Shown here: positions 20,671 through 31,938 of the stretch, piece by piece
Position numbering within the stretch: position 1 is the stretch's first letter
How the letters are laid out: each line of letters opens with the position of its first letter
The notes under the pieces: model-generated
What the model was told of the DNA's origin: nothing
The model's database searches: none
Seen by the model: only the letters and a program-made list of their open reading frames with translations
Assembly (NCBI GenBank): GCA_023627715.1
Contig: JAMAHW010000001.1
Location: 62,001 to 126,000 of the forward strand
Source: Periconia sp. R9002
Taxonomy: Eukaryota; Ascomycota; Dothideomycetes; Pleosporales; Periconiaceae
DNA: 64,000 nt
Reading direction: 5' to 3'
Position numbers and translations under genes: made by a program

Positions 20671-21856
20671 TCATTTGGCGTGGTGAATAATGTCTTCGTA
20701 CAAGTCTTCTGGGATCTTGCTCGCGAGGCTCGTGGCGACCGAGATGATGCGCTCGGCGTTGAGCGGCGGAGGTTTTTGTACCAGGGGACCGGGGCTGATA
20801 ACACGTCGCATTAGGACCTTTTCGAGTGAGAGTTTGAGGGTTTCAAGACTTACTTCTTGCTCTCCAGAATATTCCCCCGGACCAAAACTAGCTGAGCAAC
20901 AATGCACAAAATATTAAGATGGGGTCCATACGCGAACAAGAAATCCCACAGCCTCAGCACCTCGAGCAGTGGCGGCGTGCACGCGCTCAGCGTCAGGACA
21001 GGCGCAAACGCCCATAGCTTCGCGGGGAGGTTCTTGTCGACGAGGTGGGCATACAGTTTCGGGTCCACGGCGTCGAGGACGCGATCCACGAGTGCCACGC
21101 CTTTGTGCACGCCGTCCATAGCGCCGCGCACGTAGCCGGGACATTCTCGCGTAATCAGGTTCTCGAAGCCCGTGAACGCCTCCACCTCGCTGCGCGCGAC
21201 GTACAGAAACGGCCCGCACAGCACGTTCATGCCCTGCACGTAGCCAATCTGCTCAGCGTCGTTGGCGCTCACCGACACGGCGGCTCCGTCCGTCATCGTA
21301 GGCCCGTTCAGTTTCGTCGTCCCTCCTGCTCCTCCTCCTCCCACTCCGACCGACGTACGCCGCCATGTACTGGTATCCGTGGGACTGCCGCCGAACTCGG
21401 ACAGCGTGGGCGGCGACTGCCATCCGTTGACGCGGGCCTCGTGGGCATCGTTGAGCCGCCATGCCACGGCGTTGAGCACGCGCGTGATGCTGTTTTGCGT
21501 GACGCGCCGCCGGAACAGAGGGTCGCTGGGGAATGTGCGGAACGCGTCGTTTTGGATCTTGGTGTGCGCCGGCGACGCGCCTTGTCGGACCAGGTCGAGG
21601 TAGATGTCGGTTCGCAATGGTGGGGCGTTGAGCAGGATCAGCCAGATGTACATGCGGAGGTCGGACTGTTAAAAGAGGAGAGGCAGAATGTTAGTTTGGT
21701 GTGGATTGGGACGATCAGAGTAGATAAGTAGATACGTACCATGCCCTCATTGTTGGCGGGAATGCCCTGGGTAAGGATTGTATAGCGCAATTCATTGAGG
21801 CCTTCCTCGACATTTCCCGAAGGCCCCTTGTTTAATAGAAGATCGAGGTTCGTCAT
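20671..21856 (-). CDS. BUB2: Mitotic checkpoint GTPase-activating protein Bub2 (TBC domain)
   Basis: Bub2 is the TBC-domain half of the two-component GAP that restrains the Tem1/Spg1 GTPase at spindle pole bodies (spindle-position checkpoint and septation control). Exons on the minus strand are 21856-21740, 21665-20854 and 20794-20671, giving 350 residues. The N-terminus LDLLLNKGP, RYTILTQGIP and the TBC strings RMYIWLILLNAP, IGYVQGMNVLCGPFLYV (the glutamine-finger YVQGM) and RLWDFLFAYGPHLNILCIVAQ fit Bub2. The final exon gives PPPLNAERIISVA and PEDLYEDIIHH. Between SITRVLNAVAWRL and the YVQGMN block there is a Gly/Ser/Thr-rich insert of about 45 residues. The last acceptor (20795) was chosen because it alone restores the family frame, with a CCTAATG branch site before it. 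Confidence 0.9.
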
Positions 21857-23815
21857 GGTGTGTGGTATGGTAGTCTTGTGGCTGTGGTTTGTTTATGGAC
21901 GGTTGGTCTTCCCCGAACCGGTGGAGGTGATGTCCACTTTCCCTTTTCGGAACGCGGTGATGCCTGGCACGGACCTCTTTGGTTTACGCTAATGAATCAG
22001 TTGACGTCGTTTTCCACATTGACAGATCTACTATGCAAAATACATTTTGTAAGGTAGTACTGATTGTTTATCGTGAAAATGTGTATCACTTTCTTTCGTT
22101 TTCTAGCCGTGATGTGACATGAAGAAAACAAAAGCCGCTGAGACCACACTAAACCTTGTTCAAATGCTTAGACACGACATTGGAAGGCTCATGACGTGAG
22201 CAGTGTCTACATAATGAACAAGCACTTCAGTACTTGAGATATTTTTTCTCTCAAAACTGCTTCTTGGGAAATAAAGAGAAACTGAACAATCTACGAAAGA
22301 AAATACTCTTACAGATAAATCTATTACTAGGAATTCCTGCACCTGGAAATGGCGGAACTTATGTACGTGGGTTTGCTGCGCGTGCGGCGCAATTGTATCT
22401 GTAGTTGACCACAACCACATATGCTCAGGATGTGAGAAAAAGCGCTGATGGCTTTGCTTCGATTCAGAATCAGAGAACAAATAGAGCAAAAAGTAGAGGA
22501 GACGGTCTCGTAGAAGCCCTCTGAACACTCTCCGAGGAGACAATGAATTACGTAGCATAAGAAACGCAGGCTACATTGTAGCATTCAAGTTCCCAATATA
22601 TCAACACTCTTTACAGAACAAGTTCACTCGTAAGTACTAGGTAAGGATAACAATGCATGCAGTAGATGTACGACTACAGGTGAGTTGGGCCAAATGTTGT
22701 ACAGTGCACGGAGAGACGAGACTTGATGGCAACTCTGTGCATGGTACATACGACGGAATTGGATTGTTCCTGATTATCAAGATGATTCGGTTCCAGTACC
22801 ATTGGCACTCCCGCCAGCCCTGCATGCAGGGTACCGCAATGACGGACAGATTACGATAGGTACAAGTATGTATGTTGCCATGTTGCGTGGAATCGTGGAA
22901 GGATCGGAATCCCAAGGCTCCGGCAGATGAGATCGGAGGAAGGATGCATCTCGACCGGTTGCGGCCAAACCCACGAGGTTGTTTAGGGATTTAAATGGGG
23001 CTTTGGGTAATGCGAGTACGTCAGAGGCGAAGAAGAAGAGAAAAAACTAAGACATGGCGGCATGGCCCTGCTAAAACGACATCGAGGGTTTCGAGCACGC
23101 AATTGCTCACGGTGGCGCATCATTGGCCAGGCGCCCACGCTATCGCTTCCCGCCGCGGTGCCACCCCTGCTCGCTGCCGTCCCAAGCTCCATCCGACGGT
23201 GACAGTCCGCTTAGCATTCACTCCCAAGCATCTTGCCGATACATCGGCCTGCCATTCCAGTACAATGTACAGTACCTACCACCACACTGTGCACATCATG
23301 GACCTGCTCAACCGCTCCACGTTCTCCACCCTTTCACCCTCGTTCAACCCGGCTGTCTTAATAATAAGCTACCACCTAGTTCCGCACATTCATGTCCCTT
23401 TTTTAGCAATCACTTCCATGTACATACATACATAGCCTGCAATCCCACTCCCTTCTCCCCCCCTACGTGCACGTCTCTCTTCCTCCCTCGTCCTCGTTGG
23501 TCTACGTGCCGTCACGGCTTGCTTCCCTTTCCAGCCCCGAGGTTCGTATACGCGGCGCCAGCTTGTGAAGCTGTACTACGCTTGCACTCTTAGACGACCG
23601 GCTGCTTGTCACGCAATATCCCCCTCGGATTCACCAATTGCCACGGAGCCAATCCTCGTCCCCCTTGCTCCTCCACCCTCATTTGTGGCTTTTCTTCGTC
23701 TTGTGAACACACGCCGCAGAAGCATCCTCGCCTTGTCCAGCTAGTTACATATATATCCCAAGCACCGGGTTCGTGTCCTGGGTAGCTTGTTGAAGCTTGT
23801 CCGACATCTTCTGTT
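21857..23815. other. Long divergent intergenic region
   Basis: About 2 kb between BUB2 (minus) and the sulfate permease (plus). The largest open frames (22160-22558 minus, 22995-23435 plus) have no family features. From about 23280 onwards the plus strand is C/T-rich, like a long fungal 5' leader. Confidence 0.35.
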
Positions 23816-26396
23816 ATGCCATCCACCAGTACCAAGATAGGCCATGGCCTTGCCAAAGTCCTAGGCATCGACCTGCATTACCGCCACGAGACGGGCGACG
23901 ACCGTGTCACGCGTGGCGAGAGTGTCTTCTCCGTCGACTCTGCAAACACCTACGTCGAGGAGGAGCCCACCGCTCTCGAATGGCTCCACGAGGTCTTGCC
24001 AACCGGCCAAGGGATTCTCAACTACATTATCCACCTCTTCCCCTTTCTGCAATGGATTACTCGCTACAACGTCCAGTGGCTTATTGGCGATCTGGTGGCC
24101 GGTATCACCGTCGGTGCAGTCGTTGTCCCCCAGAGCATGGCATACGCAAAGCTGGCCCAGCTTCCTCCTGAGTTCGGACTGTACTCGTCTTTCATGGGGG
24201 TGCTGATCTACTGGTTTTTCGCCACCTCCAAAGATATTACCATCGGTCCCGTGGCCGTGTTATCAACAGTCACCGGAAACGTCGTCATTGCCGCAACCAA
24301 GAAATTGCCCCATACTCCCCCTGAGTTCATTGCGTCCTCGCTGGCCGTGATATCAGGTTCCATTGTCTTGTTCTTGGGCCTGGTCCGCATGGGATGGATC
24401 GTCGAGTTTATCACTCTGCCTGCTATTTCAGCCTTCATGACAGGTTCAGCAATCAACATCGCCGTGGGCCAGGTCCCAGCCATGATGGGTATCACAGGAT
24501 TTTCCACTCGAGATGCTCCCTACCTGGTCTTCATCAACATCCTGAAGCATCTCGGACGGTCGAATCTCAATGCCGCTGTCGGGTTGACGGCGCTCTTCCT
24601 TCTGTATGCCATCCGCACCACCTGCACCTTCCTGGCAAAACGGTACCCGAGCCGAGCAAAGGCATTCTTCTTCGTCAGCACTCTTCGAACTGCCTTTGTT
24701 ATTCTTCTCTACGTACTCGTTAGCTATCTCGCGAATCGACACCACCGCAAGAAGCCGAAATTCTCCGTTCTTGGAAACGTTCCTCGAGGATTCAAGCATG
24801 CCAGGGTGCCCCCCATCACCACGCCGATCATTGAATCCTTCATAGGCGAACTCCCGTCGACTGTCATCGTGCTCCTCATTGAACACATTTCGATTTCAAA
24901 GTCTTTCGGCCGAGTCAACAACTACACCATTGACCCTTCACAAGAACTTGTAGCTATTGGCGTCACCAATGTCCTGGGTCCGTTCTTGGGTGCTTACCCT
25001 GCCACGGGTTCCTTCTCTCGTACTGCCATCAAGTCCAAAGCCGGTGTCAGGACGCCATTCGCTGGTGTGATTACCGCTCTTGTTGTCCTCCTTGCAATTT
25101 ATGCTCTCCCGGCTATGTTCTGGTATATTCCAAACGCCGCACTTTCTGCTGTGATTATTCATGCAGTTCTGGATTTGATTACTCCTCCAAATACCGTTTA
25201 TCAGTTCTGGCGAATCTCACCACTGGAAGTGGTTATCTTTTTTGCCGGTGTCATTGGTAAGTCTTGTCGCTCAAAATATAATAAGAAGCTCGTCTGACTG
25301 GTTTCAGTGACCGTATTCACCACCATTGAAATCGGTATCTATGTCACCGTTGCAACCTCAGCAGCGTTGTGGTGGTTTAGAACTTTCAAAGCGCGAGGCC
25401 AATTCCTCGGAAGGGCCAAGATTCACTCCGTTGTTGGCGACCACCTGCTCCACCCGAACCAGACCGACAAAGAAGTGGAGAGACCTTCACCTCGTCGAAA
25501 CCCCGTGGATGCTCAGGATTCGGTCCGAAGTGCATTCTTGCCCATCAGTCACAATGATGGCAGCAACCCTATGATCGAACTGGAGGATCCCTACCCGGGC
25601 ATCTTTGTATATCGCTTCACAGTTGGCTTCTTCTATCCTAACGCAAACCACTATCTGGATGAGCTTGTACAGACTATCTTCCAGAGAACTCGCCGCACGA
25701 ACCCGAACACCTACGGCAGGCCAGGGGTAAGTTATCCATCACTACATACACCGAGACAAAGACTAACTGTAGTAGGATCGTCCGTGGAATGACCCAGGAC
25801 CAAGGAAGGGTAAAGTGGTTGATGAGACTGATAATCGGCCCACGCTCAAAGCAATTATCCTCGACTTCTCAGCCGTGGACAACGTTGATCTTACGTCAAT
25901 TCAGAATTTGATTGACGTTCGCAACCAGCTGGACCGCTACGCCGCCCCAGACACCGTGGATTGGCATTTTTGCCATGTCAACAACCGCTGGACCAAGCGA
26001 GCGCTCGCAGCGGCCGGGTTCGGATACTACACGCCAGACCCTGAAGGCTCTGAGGTTCATCGCTGGAAACCTATCTTCAGCGTTGCCGAGATTGGTGGTT
26101 CCCACAGTGCTGCGGCAGAAGCTGAAGCTCGAGCAAATAGAAAGGCTCTCAAAGCAGCTGCACAACGCGATCCTGAGGCGGATGATGGCATCGAGGAACG
26201 CGCAGGAGCCTCATCGCCCAGTTCCGAGGAAGAGTCATTGGATAAGCAAATCTCACACAGCAAGGCGTACGGTGCGGTTCAGACCAAAACATCTACGATT
26301 GCTGTTGTACAAGGCTTGAACCGGCCGCTGTTCCATGTCGACATCCAAGCGGCACTGGATAGCGCGCTCGCAAACGCGCAGAGAAAGTCGCATTAA
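23816..26396 (+). CDS. Sulfate permease (SulP/SLC26) with C-terminal STAS domain
   Basis: This is a plasma-membrane proton-coupled sulfate transporter that feeds assimilation to cysteine and methionine. Exons are 23816-25256, 25308-25726 and 25776-26396, giving 826 residues. A hydrophilic N-terminus is followed by the SulP core: DLVAGITVGAVVVPQSMAYA, LPPEFGLYSSFMGVLIYWFFATSKD, GPVAVLSTVTG, and LGAYPATGSFSRTAIKSKAG. The last exons carry the STAS domain, recognisable in KAIILDFSAVDNVDLTSIQNL, followed by a charged Ser/Glu tail. Length and order match the fungal SUL1/SUL2/CYS-14 group. Introns are 51 and 49 nt. Sulfur-responsive control is expected for the family, but I could not single out a binding site. 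Confidence 0.95.
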
Positions 26397-27101
26397 AGGC
26401 GCTGGTGGAGGATTGACTGCCATTTTTTCTTATATATAATCGCTTTTTACGTATATGATTCCCCCTGCTGCTATATAATTAATGGTTATTCGGATCGATG
26501 TCGCAGTGCATCAACATAAACTCTGTGGTTCTGCTCGACTTGCATTGTGTGATGATGATAAACTATGAAGCGTGTTCATGTGGGTTTGGTCACTCCGGGA
26601 AAGCCGCAGTAGTCCCACCAAGCAACTGCAGTCGGCAGTGAACTCCGCCACGTGCACGCTAATCCCAATTGGATTTAGACCCCTGCGTCTCAGAACTCAC
26701 CTCCAGATCGCATACATGTGTCCTTTAATCAGCCCGAGACCTTTGCGGTGGCTACATCACGACACCTTTCTTTTTTCCCTATATCATGGTACAGACACCT
26801 TGAGCGCACATCGTGCACTTCTCATTCCTTAAATCTTCTCCTATCACGAGCAATTGCCCCGGTGACAGGCGCAATTCTCAGTCTCCAGTTTCAGCAAGAG
26901 AGCGACTCGCGTGTACCAAATAGTTACACTGTAAGAGTTTCACTGAAATAGCTCACTTCTCCACGCAGCCTTCCAACGGACCTCTATAGGCAATACCCGA
27001 TTATTTTCGAGCCCCAAGATTAAACTCCGCACCAAGCTCGGATATCATAGCTACCTACACCTCAACTCCCCAGTATTCCTATCAACCTCGATTGAACAAT
27101 C
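26397..27101. other. Intergenic between sulfate permease and ERV46
   Basis: No gene recognised. A CCACGTG E-box-like hexamer context lies near 26649-26656 (GCCACGTGCACG). The remainder is unremarkable 3' and 5' flanking DNA. Confidence 0.35.
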
Positions 27102-28525
27102 ATGCCGGCCAAATCGCGCTTCGGGCGCTTGGACGCTTTTACCAAGACTGTGGAGGATGCCAAAATTCGAACAACGTCCGGCGGGATAATCACCATCACT
27201 AGTATACTTGTGATTCTGTACTTGACATGGAGTGAATGGGCGGATTTCCGGAGGGTGACTGTGAGGCCTGAATTGGTGGTTGACAAAGGAAGAGGCGAGA
27301 GGATGGAGATTGCGATGAACATCACATTCCCGCGCATGCCATGCGGACTACTCACGCTCGATGTCATGGATGTCTCTGGAGAGTTGCAGATGGGTGTCAG
27401 CCACGGTGTGAACAAGGTCCGCTTGACGCCCGAGAGCGAGGGAAGCCAGGTTATCGAAGTCAAATCACTAGATCTGTGAGCAACCCTCGCGCTTGTCACT
27501 TTGCTTTGCTAACTAGAACATAGTCATGCCGAGGAAGCCACACATCTCGATCCCAACTACTGCGGTGAATGTTTCGGTGCACCTGCTCCCGCAGGCGCTA
27601 TAAAACCCGGCTGCTGCAACACTTGCGATGAAGTGCGTGATGCCTACGCCTCTATCTCTTGGTCATTTGGTCGCGGCGAAGGTGTGGAACAGTGTGAGCG
27701 CGAACACTACGCCGAGCACCTCGACGAACAGCGCAAAGAGGGATGCCGTCTTGAGGGAAGCATCAGGGTCAATAAAGTCATTGGAAACTTCCACATTGCG
27801 CCTGGAAAGTCGTTCTCAAATGGCAACCTCCACGTCCACGATCTTGACAACTACTTCAAGGACGAGTCTCACACTTTCACCCACAAGATTAACCACCTCC
27901 GATTCGGCCCGCAACTCAGTGAGGCTGTCATTGCGGACATGAACCGCAAGCATGCGAACACAGGCCCTGGCGGATGGACGAACCACCACATCAATCCCCT
28001 GGACAATACCGAACAGCAGACTAACGAGAAGGCGTACAACTTCATGTATTTCATTAAGGTGGTTAGCACTGCATATCTGCCTTTGGGCTGGGAGAAGCAA
28101 ACTTCCATACCGGCCAAGCACGATGATGTTCTCGGTGCCACCATTGATCACACTTACAAGGGCAGCGTGGAAACGCATCAGTATTCGGTTACTTCGCACA
28201 AGCGGGATCTCCATGGCGGCTCCGACGAGGAAGCCGGCCACAAGGAGAGGATACACGCTCGTGGTGGAATCCCGGGCGTTTTCTTCTCATACGTACGTCA
28301 ATCTTCTACCACAGACCTCATGGAGGGCAGGCAAGTGCTCATGCTAACATCACTCAGGACATCTCCCCGATGAAAGTCGTCAACCGCGAAGAGCGCACCA
28401 AGACCTTCTCCAGCTTCCTTGTCGGTCTATGCGCCGTCATTGGTGGTACGCTTACCGTCGCCGCAGCCGTCGACCGTGCTCTGTACGAGGGTGCCAACCA
28501 GATCAAGAAGATGCATTCGCAGTAA
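27102..28525 (+). CDS. ERV46: COPII vesicle cargo receptor Erv46/ERGIC3
   Basis: Erv46 pairs with Erv41 and cycles between ER and Golgi, returning or exporting cargo in COPII/COPI vesicles. Exons are 27102-27475, 27524-28292 and 28358-28525, giving 436 residues. Two membrane spans bracket a large luminal domain: GGIITITSILVILYLTWSEW near residue 28 and SFLVGLCAVIGGTLTVAAAVDR near the C-terminus. Luminal signatures include VNITFPRMPC-like NITFPRMPCGLLTLDVMDVSG, the cysteine loops YCGECFG (138-141) and GCCNTC (155-159), CRLEGSIRVNKVIGNFHIAPG and NPLDNTEQ. The second intron (28293-28357) falls just before DISPMKVVNREE. The start ATG precedes SRFGRLDAFTKTVEDAKIRT, the normal family N-terminus. 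Confidence 0.95.
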
Positions 28526-30022
28526 AGTGTCTTTTTCCTCCCCACATATGATAACGAAGAAAAAAATAAAATTTTACATAAAGCAAGCGAATGTACACGT
28601 ATTTTGAAACTTCCGTCTTTGTCTTCTTTTGGCATTGTTCTCAATCTGGTCAGGCATTTCAATGGGATTCTTTTTCTTCGGCGTTTTTTTCCGGTGCTTA
28701 TGTATCTCAGGCGACGACGACGATGAAGACGACGGGGCGGTCTCTGGTTGTAGAAGCGGGTAGGGGAGTCAGATCGTCTGTGTAGTTGCGTGGTGGAGAG
28801 GTCACGTGTATGTGTGTTCAAGTGCAAACGACGTGGGAAGACAACAAAGAAGTGGAGTGATAAAGCCACCGATAGGTGCAGGGGAAACTAGGTGAAAGAA
28901 AAAGGAACCGGTGTAGAAATTTAGAAGGCAGGTTTCGCAGGGTCGGTCGGTCGTTTACGTGTTGTTTCTTGGTGGTTGATACATATATGTAGCCATGTAT
29001 GTAGTCAGAGTGGTTGATAGAAGGATGAATGAATCCCAGAATTTTTTTTCCCCACGACAGTACCTGTTTCGATTCTTCAGTTGAGCTACATATATCCCTT
29101 GGTGACTTCTCGTTTTCACTTTTTTTTCACTTTATTACTACCATCTCATTCTTACCTCTCTCTTTCTTCTTCATGCATAGCATAGCTGCTGCGTTTGTTT
29201 CGTGCATACATACATAGTGTACTGTACTGTACTACATATCTTTCCAGTCCCCCTCTCTAACAATCCCAAAGACCTGGGCTTGTGTAACGTTGCGGTTGCG
29301 GTTTGACCTACATTGACAAAGAAAGAAAGAGAAAAGGCGAACAATACGAAGCCCCGGCATGTACTGTCAGACAATCTGCATCATACAGTACAATGCTTCC
29401 CGCCTCCATCCGACTCTGGAAAAACAAGTTGGAGATAATAGTAACGGGAGAATGGAAGAAAGATGGGGGTCCGAGGTGCTGGGTTGGGTTGGGTTAAGGC
29501 CGGAAACGTACGTTGTGGACGAGGGGGGGGAGGGAATTGAAAGAGCGCGCAGGACGGGGTACATACACAGAGGAGGAAGAGTAATGTTTGAGGGGAGATG
29601 GATGAATTCTGTTTGGATAGTTGTTGAGAACTGGAGAGAGTGTGTCTGACGCTTTCCGCCGGTTATATCTGCGGTGTGAATAGTAACGCGCGGGGGAAGG
29701 CAGAAACAAGAGATCTAGACAAGATCGAAGAGAAGAGAATGAATTGTGTTTGTTCGTTCATTCCTCACATGCCGAAGAAAGACAAAAACAGAGAGAGAAA
29801 GAAGAAAAAAAGAACAACGCTTACTGAGTTTACGTTCACGTCCAAACCTCCATACTTCCACCCATACATACACCTTATTATCCCTTTCTCTTTTGTCTAA
29901 TTAACCACTACCCTCTATCTTCACACAAACACTTTTCCTCTTCTCCTTTTTCTTCATCTCCTTCTCTTCACCCAACACTTCCCCCCAACCATACCACAAA
30001 AACCAACCCCAACAAAAAAAAC
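28526..30022. other. Intergenic upstream of the ERG6-like gene
   Basis: About 1.5 kb with no supported gene. The plus strand becomes strongly T- then A/C-rich near 29830-30020, like a long unstructured leader. Open frames such as 29359-29649 have no family features. Confidence 0.35.
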
Positions 30023-31492
30023 ATGAACATCATCAACAAACTCACCACCACCACCACCCCCCCGAGCAACACCACCAACAACAACAACAAAACCGACACA
30101 ACCGCCGACATCGAACACCTCAAAGGTCCCAACGCGGGGAAACGGTACCGCGATGTCTGGGGTACGGCAGATATGAAGACGGACCGACCGGGCGAGCGCG
30201 ATGCGAAGGAAGATGTTACGGCGCAGGAGGTGTCGAATAAGTATGTTTTGTGTGATTTCTTTATGATTTCTTGTTGAGCTTAGATTTGTACAATTCCCTG
30301 GATAAACCCACTCCCCTTTCCCTCCCCTTCTCCCCTTTCCAACCCCCCCCCCCCTCCCCCCCCTTAAACCCCCCTCTCCTCCCCTCAAAACTAACACCCC
30401 CCGCAGCCTCTACAACCTCGTAACCGACAACTACATCTCGGGCTGGTCCACCCGGTTCCACTACTGCCCCTTCGAGCCGCACGAATCCTGGGCCACCGCC
30501 ATGGCGCGCCACGAGCACTACCTCGCGCTGCTCACCTCGATCCGACCGGGCACAAAGGTCTTGGACGCCGGGTGCGGCGTCGGGGCTCCCGCGCGCGAAA
30601 TCGCCGTCTTCACACGCGCGCACGTCACGGGGGTTACGCTGAATGCGTATCATTGCGCGTTGGCGGAGAATGCGGCGAGGGAGAGCGGGGTTTGGGGGAG
30701 GCTTGGGGGGGTTGTTGATGGGAAGGAAGGGAAGAAGTGGGTGTATGGTGAAGTAACGGAGGAGTTGTACGGGAAGACGCAGTTCATCCAGGGCGACTTC
30801 ACGAACCTCCCCTTCGACGACAACACGTTCGATAGCGTGTACGCGATGGAAGCGACATGCCACGCGCGACCCGTATCAGCGGCGTATAAGGAGATTTTCC
30901 GCGTGTTGAAGCCTGGGGGTAGGTTCGGGACGTACGAGTGGTGCATGACGGATAAGTACGATGAGGGGAATGACGAGCATCGCAGGATCCGGAATTGTAT
31001 TGAGAGGGGGGGTGGGGTGACGTATTTGAATAGTGAGAGGGAGTGTGAGGAGGCGTTGAGGGGGGTGGGGTTTGTGGTTGAGGTCGTGGATGGGGGGATT
31101 GCGGGGAGGAGTCGGGTTCCTTGGTGGTGAGTTTGTTTTTCTGTCTTGAGTTGTTCGTTCGTTCGTGGCTTTTGCGTGGACTTCGTTTCTCATACTTGCA
31201 CACTTGCTGATAGAAGTGGGAAAAAAGGTACCCAATGGCCGGCGATCTTACACACGCAACGCACACGTCCTGGGCCGACTGGATGCGTGTCTTCCTCATG
31301 AAGACCCCCGTCGTGAACGCTACCTCGTTCTTCCTCAGCATTGGCAATAAGCTAGGCCTCGTGGCCGACGAGGACATTGAGGCCCTCGAGACGTGCAAGC
31401 AGTGCGCGTGGGGTAACCGTGATGGCGGCATTACGGGCATCTTCACGCCGTTTATGCTGTTGGTTGGGCGGAAGCCTGAGGTTGGGGAGTGA
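30023..31492 (+). CDS. Sterol 24-C-methyltransferase-like SAM methyltransferase (ERG6 paralogue type)
   Basis: This is a SAM-dependent methyltransferase with the sterol C24-methyltransferase architecture: methyltransferase domain plus SMT C-terminal domain. Exons are 30023-30240, 30407-31126 and 31228-31492, giving 400 residues. LYNLVTDNYISGW and ARHEHYLA match the Erg6 N-terminal signature, motif I is VLDAGCGVGAPAREIA (126-136), and FDSVYAMEATCHA, EIFRVLKPGGRFGTYEW and PWWYPMAGDL follow. It differs from housekeeping Erg6 in the aromatic box (YISGWSTRFHY rather than a YEYGWG/FHF-like form), in a roughly 20-residue insert after NAARESGV, and in a Thr/Asn-rich N-terminus. I therefore read it as a paralogue acting on a sterol or related triterpenoid, not certainly ergosterol. 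Intron 1 contains an extreme C-rich tract. Confidence 0.85.
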
Positions 31493-31938
31493 ATGCGTTG
31501 GTTGGTGAGGTTTGGAGCGAGTGGCGGTTGAGCGTTGCAGGAAAGGGGGGTTAGAATGTGGTTTGCCTCGTTTCCTTTTGTTCTTGTTAGTGGTTTTCGG
31601 GGAGTTGCGTGGAGTTTTTTCGAGTAGACGTTGCTGTCTGTATCTGTATATCCTGTTATGTAGTAAAAAATTGAGTTAGAAAAAACGCGTAGGTTCCATT
31701 TCCACAAACACAATCTTGCACCTTCCACACAATCTGGTCGGCTTTGAAAATACATTTCTTAGTTATTCATATCCGTTGAGCGCCGTGCCTAGACCCTCTA
31801 AAGAGTAAGCCCCTATTCCAGTGCAGGTACATAACATAATATACATATCATTCTTCAAAACACTCATCAGCCGTGAAGCAGAAGCGAGCCACCCATCAAA
31901 ACGCCTCCCAGCTTATTCGCCAATCCCACAGCGGGCAT
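31493..31938. other. Convergent intergenic region
   Basis: This lies between the 3' ends of the ERG6-like gene (plus) and the PTA1-like gene (minus). No gene or RNA feature seen. Confidence 0.35.

Noticed and set aside
22160..22558. 132-codon minus-strand frame upstream of BUB2
   Set aside because: No domain, no splice context, and composition like non-coding AT-rich DNA.
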